Positions 19,303 through 28,464 of a DNA stretch of 64,000 nt are shown here, in pieces (the first letter of the stretch is position 1; each line of letters begins with the position of its first letter). The translations under genes and the position numbers were made by a program. Below the pieces are notes generated by a model, which saw only the letters and a program-made list of their open reading frames with translations, made no database searches and had not been told where the DNA came from. Source of the DNA: Oleispirillum sp965228165 (lineage in GTDB: Bacteria > Pseudomonadota > Alphaproteobacteria > Rhodospirillales > Rhodospirillaceae); NCBI GenBank assembly GCA_965228165.1, contig CBDDHB010000002.1:496001-560000 (forward strand). Reading direction: 5' to 3'.

Positions 19303-21228
19303 CTACATCCAGCGGGTTTTCCAGGCCTGGAACATCACCGCCGCCCACAGGTGATACTGCCAGTTGCGCCGCCCGGACTGGTGTTCGTCCCACGCCCGAC
19401 GGATCGCTGACGCATCGAAGAAACCGTCCTCGCGCAACCGTTTTTCGTCCAGAAGGTCCGCCGCCCAGTCCTTCAGCGGGCCGCGCAGCCATTCCGCCAC
19501 CGGCATCGAAAAGCCGGTCTTCGGGCGTTCCACCAGGTCGCGCGGCACGTGGCGGTACAACACCTGACGCAACAGCCATTTGCCCTGGCCGTTCCGGATT
19601 TTCTGGTCGCGGCGCAGCCGCCACGAGAATTCGACGACGCGGTGGTCGATGATCGGCACGCGGGCCTCCAGCGCCACCGCCATCGATGCGCGGTCCACCT
19701 TGGTCAGGATGTCGTCGGGCAGATAGGCGATCATGTCGAAGGCCTGCATCCGCTCCATGAAATCGGGCAGCCAGGAGCGCATGCCGTCGTCCCAGATCGC
19801 GCCCTTCGGCTCCGCCGCGCCCGGCACCACCCCTTCCCAGTGGGTGAGCAGGCGGCGATAGATCGCGTCGGGGTCGGATTCCGGCAGGATTTTCGCGATC
19901 TTCAGCAGCCGGTCCTTGATCAGCGCCGGGGAGCGGGAATCCCCCTTCGCCCGCAGGCCGAGGCCGAGCAGGGCTTCCGGCAGCGCCGACAGCGCCGCCG
20001 CCCCCATCGTCCGCACCGGGCCGGGCAGCCGCCGCGACAGGCGATGGAACGTCTCCGCCCAGAGATAGCGGTTGTAGCCGCCGAACAGTTCGTCGCCGCC
20101 GTCGCCCGACAGCGCCACGATGACGTGCCGACGCGTCATCTCGGACACCAGATAGGTGGGAATCTGCGAGGAATCGGCGAACGGCTCGTCATAAATGTCG
20201 GGCAGGCGGGGAATCAGGTCCAGGGCGTGGGACGGCTCGGCGTACAGTTCGGTATGGTCGGTGCCCAGGTGACGGGCCACCGCCTTGGCGTGCTCCGCCT
20301 CGTTGTAGCCCGCCTCGCGGAAACCGATGGAGAAGGTCTTCACCGGGCGGTCCGACTGCGCCTGCATCAGCGCCGCGACGGTGGAGGAATCGATGCCGCC
20401 GGAGAGGAACGCCCCCAGCGGCACGTCGGCGACCATCCGCCGCTTCACCGCGTCGGCGAGCAGATCGTGCAGGGCGTCCGCCGCCTCGGCGTCGTCCATC
20501 CGCCCCTTTTCCGCCGCCCCGGCGCGAGCCGCGCCCTCCACCGACCAGAAGGTTTCCATGGTCGTCGCGCCGTCGGCCTCGATGGAGAGACTCCGTCCCG
20601 CCTCCAGCTTGAAGACGCCGCGATAGATGGTGGACGGCGCGGGAATCCAGGTGTGCCGCATATAGGACGCGACCGCGCCCCGGTCGATTTCCGGCGTCCA
20701 GCCCGGCAGGGCGCGCAGGGCCTTCAACTCCGAGCCGAAGGCGAACACGTTGCCGAAACGCGCCCAATACAGCGGCTTGATCCTCAGCCGGTCGCGCACC
20801 AGGGTCAGGCGGCGCTCCCGCCGGTCCCAGATCGCGATGGCGAACATGCCGATCAGCCGGTCGATGGTGGCGCGAACGCCCCAGACGGCGCAGCCTTCGA
20901 CGATCGCCTCGGTGTCCGAATGGCCGCGAAAGGACCGCCCCGCCGCCTCCAGCTCCGGACGCAGGGCGTCGGCGTTGTAGACTTCGCCGTTGTAGGCGAC
21001 GACGAACCGACCGCAGGAGGACGCCATCGGCTGATGCCCGGCCGCCGACAGATCGACGATGGCCAACCGCCGATGACCGAGGGCAATCCCCGCGTCCGCG
21101 TCCACCCAGACGTCGCCGCCATCCGGTCCGCGATGGCGGATGGTTTCGGTCATCGCGGCGACGCGCGCCCGCGCCTCGGCCTCGGGCAGGCGCGCATCCA
21201 GGTCGAAAAATCCGGTCAGTCCGCACAT
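19303..21228 (-). CDS. asnB: Asparagine synthase (glutamine-hydrolysing), AsnB family
   Basis: A 641-residue class II amidotransferase. Cys2 after the initiator methionine (MCGLTGFF) is the glutaminase nucleophile; the N-terminal domain spans about residues 1-215. The synthetase domain has the PP-loop LSGGIDSS and the later SGDGGDELFGGY motif. Length and layout resemble the AsnB proteins of polysaccharide loci as well as true asparagine synthetases, so the acceptor could be aspartate or a sugar acid. One oddity is DRLRIKPLYW, where the family usually has a glycine before IKPLY. It lies 52 nt after deoB on the same strand and may be read through from the nucleoside operon. Confidence 0.88.
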   Translation of the reverse strand: MCGLTGFFDLDARLPEAEARARVAAMTETIRHRGPDGGDVWVDADAGIALGHRRLAIVDLSAAGHQPMASSCGRFVVAYNGEVYNADALRPELEAAGRSFRGHSDTEAIVEGCAVWGVRATIDRLIGMFAIAIWDRRERRLTLVRDRLRIKPLYWARFGNVFAFGSELKALRALPGWTPEIDRGAVASYMRHTWIPAPSTIYRGVFKLEAGRSLSIEADGATTMETFWSVEGAARAGAAEKGRMDDAEAADALHDLLADAVKRRMVADVPLGAFLSGGIDSSTVAALMQAQSDRPVKTFSIGFREAGYNEAEHAKAVARHLGTDHTELYAEPSHALDLIPRLPDIYDEPFADSSQIPTYLVSEMTRRHVIVALSGDGGDELFGGYNRYLWAETFHRLSRRLPGPVRTMGAAALSALPEALLGLGLRAKGDSRSPALIKDRLLKIAKILPESDPDAIYRRLLTHWEGVVPGAAEPKGAIWDDGMRSWLPDFMERMQAFDMIAYLPDDILTKVDRASMAVALEARVPIIDHRVVEFSWRLRRDQKIRNGQGKWLLRQVLYRHVPRDLVERPKTGFSMPVAEWLRGPLKDWAADLLDEKRLREDGFFDASAIRRAWDEHQSGRRNWQYHLWAAVMFQAWKTRWM

Positions 21229-21280
21229 CCGGTCACGCCGCCCCTGCTGAAAATCCGCGCGGAACTATAGGGCATCGGCC

Positions 21281-22480
21281 TTACGGAAGGAAAGCCCGCC
21301 CTTCGTCCAGGGGTTCCAGACCGAAGTGGCGCGCCAGGGTCTGCGCGACGTCGGCGAAGCTGTCGCGCAGACCGATGCCGCGCGGCGTCATCCCCTTGCC
21401 GAAGGCGAGGATCGGCACCCATTCGCGGGTGTGGTCGGTGCCGCGAAAGGTGGGATCGCAGCCATGGTCGGCGGTCAGGATCGCCACGTCCAGGGGACGC
21501 ATCCGCGCCGCCAGTTCGGGCAGGCGCGCGTCGAACCCCTCCAGCGCGGCGGCGTATCCGGGCACGTCGCGGCGATGACCGTACAGGGTGTCGAAATCGA
21601 CGAAGTTGGCGAACACCAGGGAACCGCTGGGCGCGTCGTCCGCCGCGTCCAGGGTCGCGTCGAACAGCGCCATATCCCCGGCGGCCTTGATCTCTTGCGT
21701 CGTGCCGCGATGGGCGAAAATGTCGCCGATCTTGCCGATGGCGATGACCTGACGCCCCGCTTCCTTCAGCCGGTCCATCAGGGTCGGCGCGGGCGGCGGC
21801 ACCGCGTAATCCTTGCGGTTGGCGGTGCGGACGAAATCCCCCGCCCGCCCGACGAAGGGCCGCGCGATCACCCGTCCGACGTTATAGGAATCCACCAGTT
21901 CGCGGGCGATGGCGCAGACCTCGTACAGGCGTTGCAGGCCGAAGGCGTCCTCGTGCGCGGCGATCTGGAACACCGAATCCGCCGAGGTATAGACAATGGG
22001 CTTGCCGGTCGCCAGATGCTCGACGCCAAGGCGAGCGACGATCTCGGTCCCCGAGGCATGGCAGTTGCCGAGCACCCCCGGCAGGTTGGCGCGACGGATC
22101 AGCGCTTCGGTCAACGCCTCGGGGAAGCAGGGCGCGGCATCGGGAAAATATCCCCAATCGAATCGCACCGGAACCCCCATCAGCTCCCAGTGGCCGCTGG
22201 GGGTGTCCTTACCGGCGCTGACCTCGCGCGCCGCTCCGTGAACCCCGGTGAACGGCCCGGCATCGCCCAGACCCACCGGCAGCCGACCGGTCGCCAGCCG
22301 CGCCGCCGCGCCCAGGCCCAGGCCCTCCATGAACGGCAGACGCAACGGACCGCGCGGCAGGGCGGCGCACGCCGCCGCGATATGCCACAGGGTATCGGCC
22401 CCCGCATCGCCGAAGGCATCCGCATCCGGCGCGGCGCCGATGCCGAAACTGTCGAGAACCAGAACGAAGGCGCGGCCCAT
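21281..22480 (-). CDS. deoB: Phosphopentomutase DeoB
   Basis: A 399-residue alkaline-phosphatase-superfamily enzyme that interconverts (deoxy)ribose-1- and 5-phosphate. Metal ligands are visible in LDSFGIGAAPDA at the start and in TADHGCDPT and GTDHTRE near the end; the phosphorylated threonine lies in the GKDTPSGHWE segment. It is the last enzyme gene of the cdd-PNP-deoC-deoA-deoB operon, linking nucleoside phosphorolysis to aldolase cleavage. The start at 22480 gives MGRAFVLVLDSFG, the expected N-terminus. Confidence 0.96.
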   Translation of the reverse strand: MGRAFVLVLDSFGIGAAPDADAFGDAGADTLWHIAAACAALPRGPLRLPFMEGLGLGAAARLATGRLPVGLGDAGPFTGVHGAAREVSAGKDTPSGHWELMGVPVRFDWGYFPDAAPCFPEALTEALIRRANLPGVLGNCHASGTEIVARLGVEHLATGKPIVYTSADSVFQIAAHEDAFGLQRLYEVCAIARELVDSYNVGRVIARPFVGRAGDFVRTANRKDYAVPPPAPTLMDRLKEAGRQVIAIGKIGDIFAHRGTTQEIKAAGDMALFDATLDAADDAPSGSLVFANFVDFDTLYGHRRDVPGYAAALEGFDARLPELAARMRPLDVAILTADHGCDPTFRGTDHTREWVPILAFGKGMTPRGIGLRDSFADVAQTLARHFGLEPLDEGRAFLP

Positions 22481-22499
22481 CCGGGTCTCCCGTTTCCGA

Positions 22500-23817
22500 T
22501 CACGCGCCGATGCGGCCCAGCACCACCGGGCCGGAAGGTCCGGCATCCTCCGCCAGAGTGAAGGCGGCGCGCACGCGAACGGCGGCCCGTTCCCAGGACA
22601 CCCGATCCCGCGCATGCAGGCGGCACAACGGCGCATCCGGCCCCGCTTCCGCCCCCACACCCAAGATGTCGGTAAGCCCCACCGCCGGGTCAATGGCTTG
22701 ATCGGGACGGGTTCGCCCGCCGCCCAAATCGACCACCGCCATTCCCAAGGCGCGCGCATCGACCGCCGCCACCTTCCCCGCGCCGGGGGCGAACACCGGC
22801 TCGGCGATAGGCGCGACGGGCAGATAGGCACCGGGCCGATCGACGAAGTCGTGCGGCCCGCCCAGCGCCGCCACCATCCGACCGAAGGTTTCCGCCGCCG
22901 CGCCGCCATCCAGGGCGCGGCGCAGCTTGCGCTGCGCCGCATCGGCATCGACCCCGGACAGGGCCAGCATCTCGGCGCCGAGCGCCAGGGTGACCTCCTC
23001 CAGGCGTGGATCGCGGCGCTCGGCCTTGAGGAAAGCCACCGCCTCGGCCACCTCGACCGCGTTGCCCGCGGCGAACCCCAGGGCCTGATTCATGTCGGTG
23101 ATCAACGCCGTGGCGCGCAGCCCCGCCTGCCCCGCCACCTTGACCAGCCGCTCGGCCAGGGCGCGGGCGGCGGCTTCGTCCGCCATGAACGCGCCGGTCC
23201 CCGCCTTGACGTCCAGAACCAGGCCGGAAATCCCCGCCGCCAGCTTTTTCGACAGAATCGAGGCGACGATCAGGGGCAGGCTTTCCACCGTCGCGGTGAC
23301 GTCGCGGATGGCGTAGAGACGGCGGTCGGCGGGGGCAAGATCGTCGGTCTGGCCGATCACCGCGCAACCGACGCGGCGGACCACGGCGGCAAAGGTCGCG
23401 ACATCGGGGGGCGACATCGTAGCCGGGAATCGACGCCAGCTTGTCCAGGGTGCCGCCGGTATGCCCGAGGCCCCGCCCCGAAATCATCGGCACATGAAGA
23501 CCGCAGGCCGCCGCCAGGGGCGCGAGGATCAGGCTGACCTTGTCGCCGATGCCGCCGGTGGAATGCTTGTCGATCGGCGACGCGTCGCCCAGCCCCAACT
23601 TCCGCCAATCAAGAACCCGTCCGGAATCCCGCATCTCCAGGGTCAGGGCGGCGCATTCGGCATCGTCCATGTCGCGGAACAGCACCGCCATGGCGAAGGC
23701 AGCGGCCTGCGCGTCGCCCACCGATCCGTCGGTCAGGCCGCGCACGAAGGCGGCGATGTCCCCCTGCGACAGCGTGCCGCCGTCGCGCTTTCTGCGGATG
23801 ATCTCCTGCGGCGGGAT
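22500..23817 (-). CDS. deoA: Thymidine phosphorylase DeoA, frameshifted and joined in frame to deoC
   Basis: The product splits deoxythymidine or deoxyuridine into base and deoxyribose-1-phosphate. The N-terminal part (IPPQEIIRRKRDGG through KHSTGGIGDKVSL and SGRGLGHTGGTLDKL) and the C-terminal part (VIGQTDDLAPADRRLYAIRD onward) lie in different frames. They join when one base is removed from a C6 run (plus-strand G at 23406-23411) in GYDVAPDVATF; the repaired length, 438 residues, matches E. coli DeoA (440). Upstream there is no stop and no ATG, GTG or TTG at the expected start: the frame runs directly on from deoC, so this is either a DeoC-DeoA fusion or has lost its start codon (ATC where ATG is expected). 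Confidence 0.85.
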
Positions 23818-24594
23818 GGCGGGACCGCCCGCGCCGCCGGACGCATCGAACGGCGCGTCGTCCGGTTCGTCCAAAACCGCCCGCAGCGTGTCGAACAGGA
23901 CGCTCGCGCCGATACGGAAACGATCCGCCGTCACCCACTCCGCCCCCAGGATACGCTCCGCCAGCCGGACATAGACGACCGCCTGCTCCAGCGTCTTGAC
24001 GCCGCCCGAAACCTTTAGGCCGCAGGTCCGACCGCTCCCGGCGATCGCGGTCAGCATCGCCTCGACGGCTTCCGGCGTCGCGCCCACCGCCACCTTGCCG
24101 GTGGAGGTCTTGACGAAGTCCGCGCCGCCCCGGATCGCCGCCCGCGCCGCCGCGCCGACGGTTTCCGGGTCGCCCAGTTCGCCGGTTTCCAGGATCACCT
24201 TCAGCCGGGTCAGAACGCCGCAGGCGGTCTTGCAGGCCTCGACGAACTCGACGCATTCGTCCTCCTTCCCCGCCAGCCAGGCGCGCCATGGGAAGACCAC
24301 GTCGATCTCCTCGACGCCGTCGTTGACCGCGCGCAACACCTCGAACGCCGCAAGCGACGAATTGAGTTCCCCTGCCGGGAAATTCGCCACCGTCGCCGCA
24401 CGGATGCCCGAATCCCGCAACAGCACCACCGGCACCAGCGCCTGCTTCGGGCCGACGCACACGGCGGCGGGCCTGACCGGGGACTCCAGCGCCCGCTCGC
24501 ACAGGGCGATGATCGTCTGGTCGGTGTCGTCGTCGTTGAGGCTGGTGTAGTCGAGAAGCGACAACACGCGCCGCGCCCAATCCTTGCGGGTCAC
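23818..24594 (-). CDS. deoC: Deoxyribose-phosphate aldolase DeoC
   Basis: The 259-residue aldolase part cleaves deoxyribose-5-phosphate to glyceraldehyde-3-phosphate and acetaldehyde. It is of the E. coli type: LLDYTSLNDDDTDQTI near the start, the Schiff-base lysine in FVKTSTGKVAVGAT and a second lysine in GLKVSGGVKT. The GTG start at 24594 overlaps the PNP stop (GTGA) and has GGAGG seven bases upstream. The length equals E. coli DeoC, but there is no stop codon at the end: after a Gly/Ala/Pro-rich linker (DASGGAGGPA) the frame continues into DeoA. Confidence 0.92.
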
Positions 24595-25418
24595 GCCGGA
24601 TCCTCCATGAATGCGGTCAACAAATCCTTCAGTCTCGCCGCGCCGGTGGCGGCGCGCGCCAGGGTGCGCGCATGCGACAGGTGGTTGCCGCCCATTCCCG
24701 CCGCCAGATTGGTGATCAGCGAGAACGCCGCCACCTTCATCCCCAGGGCGCGGGCGAGAATCGCCTCGGGCACCGTGGACATTCCCACCGCGTCCGCGCC
24801 GAGAATCCTGGCGGCGCGAATTTCCGCCGGGGTCTCGAACGACGGGCCGACGAACCACATGTAGACGCCTTCCGCCAGGGCGATGCCGCGCGCCGTCGCC
24901 AGATCGCGAAATTTCGCCCGCAGCGCCGGATCGTAGGCGTTCGTCATATCGACGAAACGCCCATCGCCGACGGCGCGCACCAACGGGTTGCGCCCGGTCA
25001 GGTTGATGTGGTCGGACAGCATCATCACCCCGCCCGGCCCGACGTCGGGCAAAAGCGACCCCGCCGCGTTGGTCAGAATCAGGGTGGAACACCCCAGGCG
25101 CGCCAGGGTTCCCACCGGCACAGCCATCGAATCGGCGCGGTCGCTTTCGTACAGGTGCTGCCGCCCCTGCAACATCGCCACCGTGCGCCGACCGAAACGC
25201 CCGGCGATCAACCGCCCGGCGTGACCCGCCACCGACAGCCGGGGAAATCCGGGCAGATCGTCATAGGGGACCGCCACCCCGTCCTCGACGGCGGTGGCCA
25301 GTTCGCCCAATCCGCTGCCCAGGATCAAGCCGATCTCCGGCGTCAGGCCGCCCAGACGGGCGCGCGCCGCCGCCGTCGCCGCCGCGATGTCGGCGTCCGC
25401 CGCAAGCATCAAGCTCAT
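24591..25418 (-). CDS. punA: Purine nucleoside phosphorylase, trimeric type
   Basis: A 275-residue phosphorylase for inosine, guanosine and deoxy forms. Motifs of the low-molecular-mass trimeric family are present: LILGSGLGELA (phosphate loop), VAGHAGRL, MLQGRQHLYE, the GPSFETPAE signature, and GMSTVPEAI with ITNLAAG for the purine pocket. The start at 25418 has GGAGG eight bases upstream and overlaps the cdd stop (ATGA). It is the second gene of the salvage operon. The closest E. coli analogue by type is XapA rather than the hexameric DeoD. Confidence 0.93.
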   Translation of the reverse strand: MSLMLAADADIAAATAAARARLGGLTPEIGLILGSGLGELATAVEDGVAVPYDDLPGFPRLSVAGHAGRLIAGRFGRRTVAMLQGRQHLYESDRADSMAVPVGTLARLGCSTLILTNAAGSLLPDVGPGGVMMLSDHINLTGRNPLVRAVGDGRFVDMTNAYDPALRAKFRDLATARGIALAEGVYMWFVGPSFETPAEIRAARILGADAVGMSTVPEAILARALGMKVAAFSLITNLAAGMGGNHLSHARTLARAATGAARLKDLLTAFMEDPA

Positions 25419-25819
25419 CGCCGCACCTCCGGCCCGAAGGGCTCCGGCAGCAGGGCGGACAAGGCGACTTCGCGCAACGGACGGCCCTCGGCATCGGCCA
25501 CCGCCACCATCGCGCCGGGGGCGGCGAACTCCTGCAAGCGCTGGCGGCAACCGCCGCAGGGCATCGGCGGACGCGCGGCGTCGCCGCCCGCCACCGCCAC
25601 CGCGACCAGACGCCGCCTCCCGGCGACGACCATCGCCGTGATCGCCGCCGCCTCGGCGCACAGACCCTCGGGCGAGGCGGCGTTCTCGACGTTGCAGCCA
25701 ACGTGAATGCCGCCGTCGTCGGAACGCACCGCCGCGCCCACCGGATAGCCGGAATACGGCGCATAGGCACGCATTCGCGCGGCGCAGGCCGCCGCGATCA
25801 GTTCCTCCATCGCATCCAT
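25415..25819 (-). CDS. cdd: Cytidine deaminase
   Basis: A 134-residue zinc enzyme that deaminates cytidine and deoxycytidine to uridines. The zinc and catalytic residues are in SPEGLCAEAAA (Cys, then Glu two residues later) and PCGGCRQ (two cysteines); NVENAA binds the ribose. It is the short homotetrameric type. It is the first gene of the operon, with a GGGGGAG ribosome-binding site, and it feeds uracil nucleosides to the phosphorylase encoded downstream. Confidence 0.95.
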   Translation of the reverse strand: MDAMEELIAAACAARMRAYAPYSGYPVGAAVRSDDGGIHVGCNVENAASPEGLCAEAAAITAMVVAGRRRLVAVAVAGGDAARPPMPCGGCRQRLQEFAAPGAMVAVADAEGRPLREVALSALLPEPFGPEVRR

Positions 25820-25929
25820 GCGTCGTCTCCCCCGTTACGGTTTTCTTTCCATCAATCCGTGGGAAGGCGGAGGCGTCAACCGGAAAAACCGCGCCGGCGC
25901 AACTGCGAGGGAAGTTGATTGTTACGGGA

Positions 25930-27087
25930 TCAAAACGGCAAGACCGCCAGGGCCGCCAGCCCCACCACCAGAGCGGGTGCGGAAACCCGGAAACGCTCGA
26001 CGGCGAGGAACGCCGTGGCCACCGCCACGGCGTCCACCCATCCCCCGATCGCCCCCGACGCCACCGGATCGACCCAGGCGGCGGCCAGCAGACCGATTAC
26101 CGCCAGATTGACCCCGGACAGCGCCCGCGCCAGGGAGGCGCGGCGGCGCAGTCCCGCCGCATACGGCAGAATCCCCAGAACCAGGAAAATCGACGGCAGG
26201 AACACCGCCGCCACCGCCAACAGAGCGGCGGCGATCGGACCGTCGGGCAGCAGCGCCGCCCCCAGGTAGGCGGACACCGTGAACAGCGGTCCCGGCACCG
26301 CCTGCGCCGCGCCATACCCGGCCAGAAGAGCCTCGCGCGGCAGCACCCCGGCGTCCACCCACTCCGCCTTCAGCAACGGCAGGACCACGTGACCGCCGCC
26401 GAAGACCAGACTGCCGGTGCGATAGAAACGGTCGGCAAGTTCCAGCCAAGCCGAGGGAAACGCCGCCGCCGCCAACGGCAGGACCGCCAGCAGGAGCCCC
26501 CAGGCCGCCAGCCAGAGCCAGGCATGCCCGCCGCCGCGCGACGGCGCATCCGCCGCCCGCGCCTCGTCCGCCGGGGCGAACCGCCAGCCCCACAGCGCCG
26601 CCAGACCCAGAGCCGCAAGCTGTCCGGAAAGACCGGGCACCGCCCAGGCGAACCCGGCGGCGGCGCAAATCGGAAAAACGTCGGCGGGGCGGCGAAGCCG
26701 CGCCCGCGCCATGTGCCACACCGCCTGAAGAACGATCGCGGCGGCGGCCCAGGACAAGCCGCGCGTGGCATCGGCGATCAGGCCGCCGGGCAGGAAGGCG
26801 ACCCCCATCGCCAGCCCGGCCAGCAACGCCGCCGAGGGCAGGGTGAATCCCACCCAGGCGGCAAGCGCGCCGGGAACGCCGCCGCGCAGATAGCCGATGC
26901 CCAGGCCGACCTGGCTGCTCGCCGGACCGGGAAGGACATGACACAGCGCCACCAGATCGGCGAAGGCCTCGGCGCCGATCCAGCGGCGGCGTTCGACGAA
27001 TTCCGTCTGGAAATAGCCGATGTGCGCCACCGGCCCGCCGAAAGCGGTGCAACCCAGAATCAAGAAGGCGCGAAAAATCTCCGGCAT
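25930..27087 (-). CDS. chrA: Chromate transporter family (CHR) protein
   Basis: A 385-residue membrane protein with two tandem CHR domains. The first has TAFGGPVAHIGYF and HVLPGPASSQVGLGIGY, the second GSLVFGGGHVVLPLL and AQAVPGPLFTVSAYLG, the paired motifs of the long CHR family. About ten hydrophobic segments are visible. Some members export chromate; many others have no proven substrate, so resistance is only a possibility. I chose the ATG at 27087 (MPEIFRAF); a TTG at 27114 has similar support. Confidence 0.88.
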   Translation of the reverse strand: MPEIFRAFLILGCTAFGGPVAHIGYFQTEFVERRRWIGAEAFADLVALCHVLPGPASSQVGLGIGYLRGGVPGALAAWVGFTLPSAALLAGLAMGVAFLPGGLIADATRGLSWAAAAIVLQAVWHMARARLRRPADVFPICAAAGFAWAVPGLSGQLAALGLAALWGWRFAPADEARAADAPSRGGGHAWLWLAAWGLLLAVLPLAAAAFPSAWLELADRFYRTGSLVFGGGHVVLPLLKAEWVDAGVLPREALLAGYGAAQAVPGPLFTVSAYLGAALLPDGPIAAALLAVAAVFLPSIFLVLGILPYAAGLRRRASLARALSGVNLAVIGLLAAAWVDPVASGAIGGWVDAVAVATAFLAVERFRVSAPALVVGLAALAVLPF

Positions 27088-27279
27088 CGGACACCGCTGT
27101 TGGCGTTTCCCCAAAAGTTGACTTGCCGGAAACCAACGTCAAGATGCGATGGAACGGATAACAAAACCGTCACCCCCCTCCTCCCCCCACGGGGATTGGA
27201 CACATCCCGCCGACCCGCTATGATGGCGTGCTTCTCCGGACGGCATGACGCCGCCGAACCGTGCCCGAGGATGCCTTCC

Positions 27280-28461
27280 GTGCCCAAGCACAATCCGATC
27301 CGCGACTGGCTGAATACCGAGGCGTGGGACATCCCCAAGGCGGACGACCACGGCGGCATGAGGGCGTTCGGACACATCCTCAACGGCCATGGCATCCCGG
27401 CGCGACGGATGCGCATCGCGACGCCGGTGCTGCATCCGGAGTTCAAGGCCTACAGCATCACCTGGAGCCTTCAGGACGATCACGTCGAGGAATTCGAAAT
27501 CCCGCACGAAAGCGACGAGAACGACCCCCGGTTCCGCCACTCGCCGCTGCACACCATCTTTTACGAAGGCGCGCACGCGGTGCGACGCCGCGCCGACTGC
27601 GCCAGGAGCCGCGATTGCCCCGCCGACCCGCTGGAAGCCGGAATGACCGATTTCGCCGCCTTCCGCATGTCGTTCCTGCGCCTGCCGGTCCAGGACGGCG
27701 CCTTCAGCATCGCCACCGACGTTCCCGGCGGCTTCACCCGACGACATCTGGAAATCATCGACGACTTCATGCCGTCGCTGTCCCATTTGGCCGAGGTCTT
27801 CATTTTCGAGGAAACCACCAACACCCTGTTGCAGACCTACCTGGGGCGCACCCCGGGCGAGCGGGTGATGAAGGGGCAGATCCGCCGCGGCGACGGCCTG
27901 GATATCCGATCGGTGATCTGGTTCTCCGATCTGCGCAACTCGACGCGTCTGTCGACCAGCCTGCCGCGCGCCGAGTATCTGGCCCTGCTCAACCGCTATT
28001 TCGACTGCGTCGCCGGCGCGGTTCTGGATCAGGGCGGCGAGGTGCTGCGCTACATCGGCGATGCCGCGCTCGCCATCTTTCCCGCCGAAACCTCCGGCCC
28101 GGAAACCCAGGACGCCTGCCGTCGCGCCGTGGCCGCCGCCACCGAATCGCGCCGCCGCCTTGCGGTTCTCAATGCCGAGCGCGCCGAAAAGGGATCGGCC
28201 CCCATCGACTTCGGCATCGGCCTGCACCTGGGCGAAGTGACCTACGGCAATATCGGCGTGCCGCAACGCCTGGAGTTCACGGTGATCGGCGAAGCCGCCA
28301 ACCGCGCGGCGCGCCTGCAAAACCAGTGCAAAATCCTGAACTGCCCGCTGGTGGTCTCCGAGGACTTCGCCCGCGCCCACGGCGGCCGATGGGAACGCCT
28401 GGGCTTCATGGACGTGCGCGACCTCGACGGCGGCGCGGCGGTATTCGGGCTGATGGAATAA
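27280..28461 (+). CDS. Class III adenylate/guanylate cyclase domain protein
   Basis: A soluble protein of about 393 residues. The C-terminal 180 residues form a class III nucleotide cyclase catalytic domain: the metal-binding aspartates are in IWFSDLRNST and RYIGDAALAIF, and the GEAANRAARLQ helix carries the transition-state-stabilising asparagine and arginine. The N-terminal 200 residues are an uncharacterised domain often seen with such cyclases in rhizobia and relatives. It probably makes cAMP in response to an unknown signal. The GTG at 27280 has GAGG nine bases upstream; an ATG at 27271 is an alternative. Confidence 0.88.
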   Translation: MPKHNPIRDWLNTEAWDIPKADDHGGMRAFGHILNGHGIPARRMRIATPVLHPEFKAYSITWSLQDDHVEEFEIPHESDENDPRFRHSPLHTIFYEGAHAVRRRADCARSRDCPADPLEAGMTDFAAFRMSFLRLPVQDGAFSIATDVPGGFTRRHLEIIDDFMPSLSHLAEVFIFEETTNTLLQTYLGRTPGERVMKGQIRRGDGLDIRSVIWFSDLRNSTRLSTSLPRAEYLALLNRYFDCVAGAVLDQGGEVLRYIGDAALAIFPAETSGPETQDACRRAVAAATESRRRLAVLNAERAEKGSAPIDFGIGLHLGEVTYGNIGVPQRLEFTVIGEAANRAARLQNQCKILNCPLVVSEDFARAHGGRWERLGFMDVRDLDGGAAVFGLME

Positions 28462-28464
28462 CCC

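Noticed and set aside
22690..25092. Treating the whole 800-residue frame as one protein
   Set aside because: The first 165 residues are out-of-frame PNP sequence and the last 240 or so are out-of-frame deoA; only the deoC-deoA stretch in the middle is real coding.
25915..28461. An 848-residue open frame that includes the cyclase
   Set aside because: Only the part after about 27280 is protein-like; the first 450 residues are the complement of chrA, which is clearly a membrane protein on the other strand.
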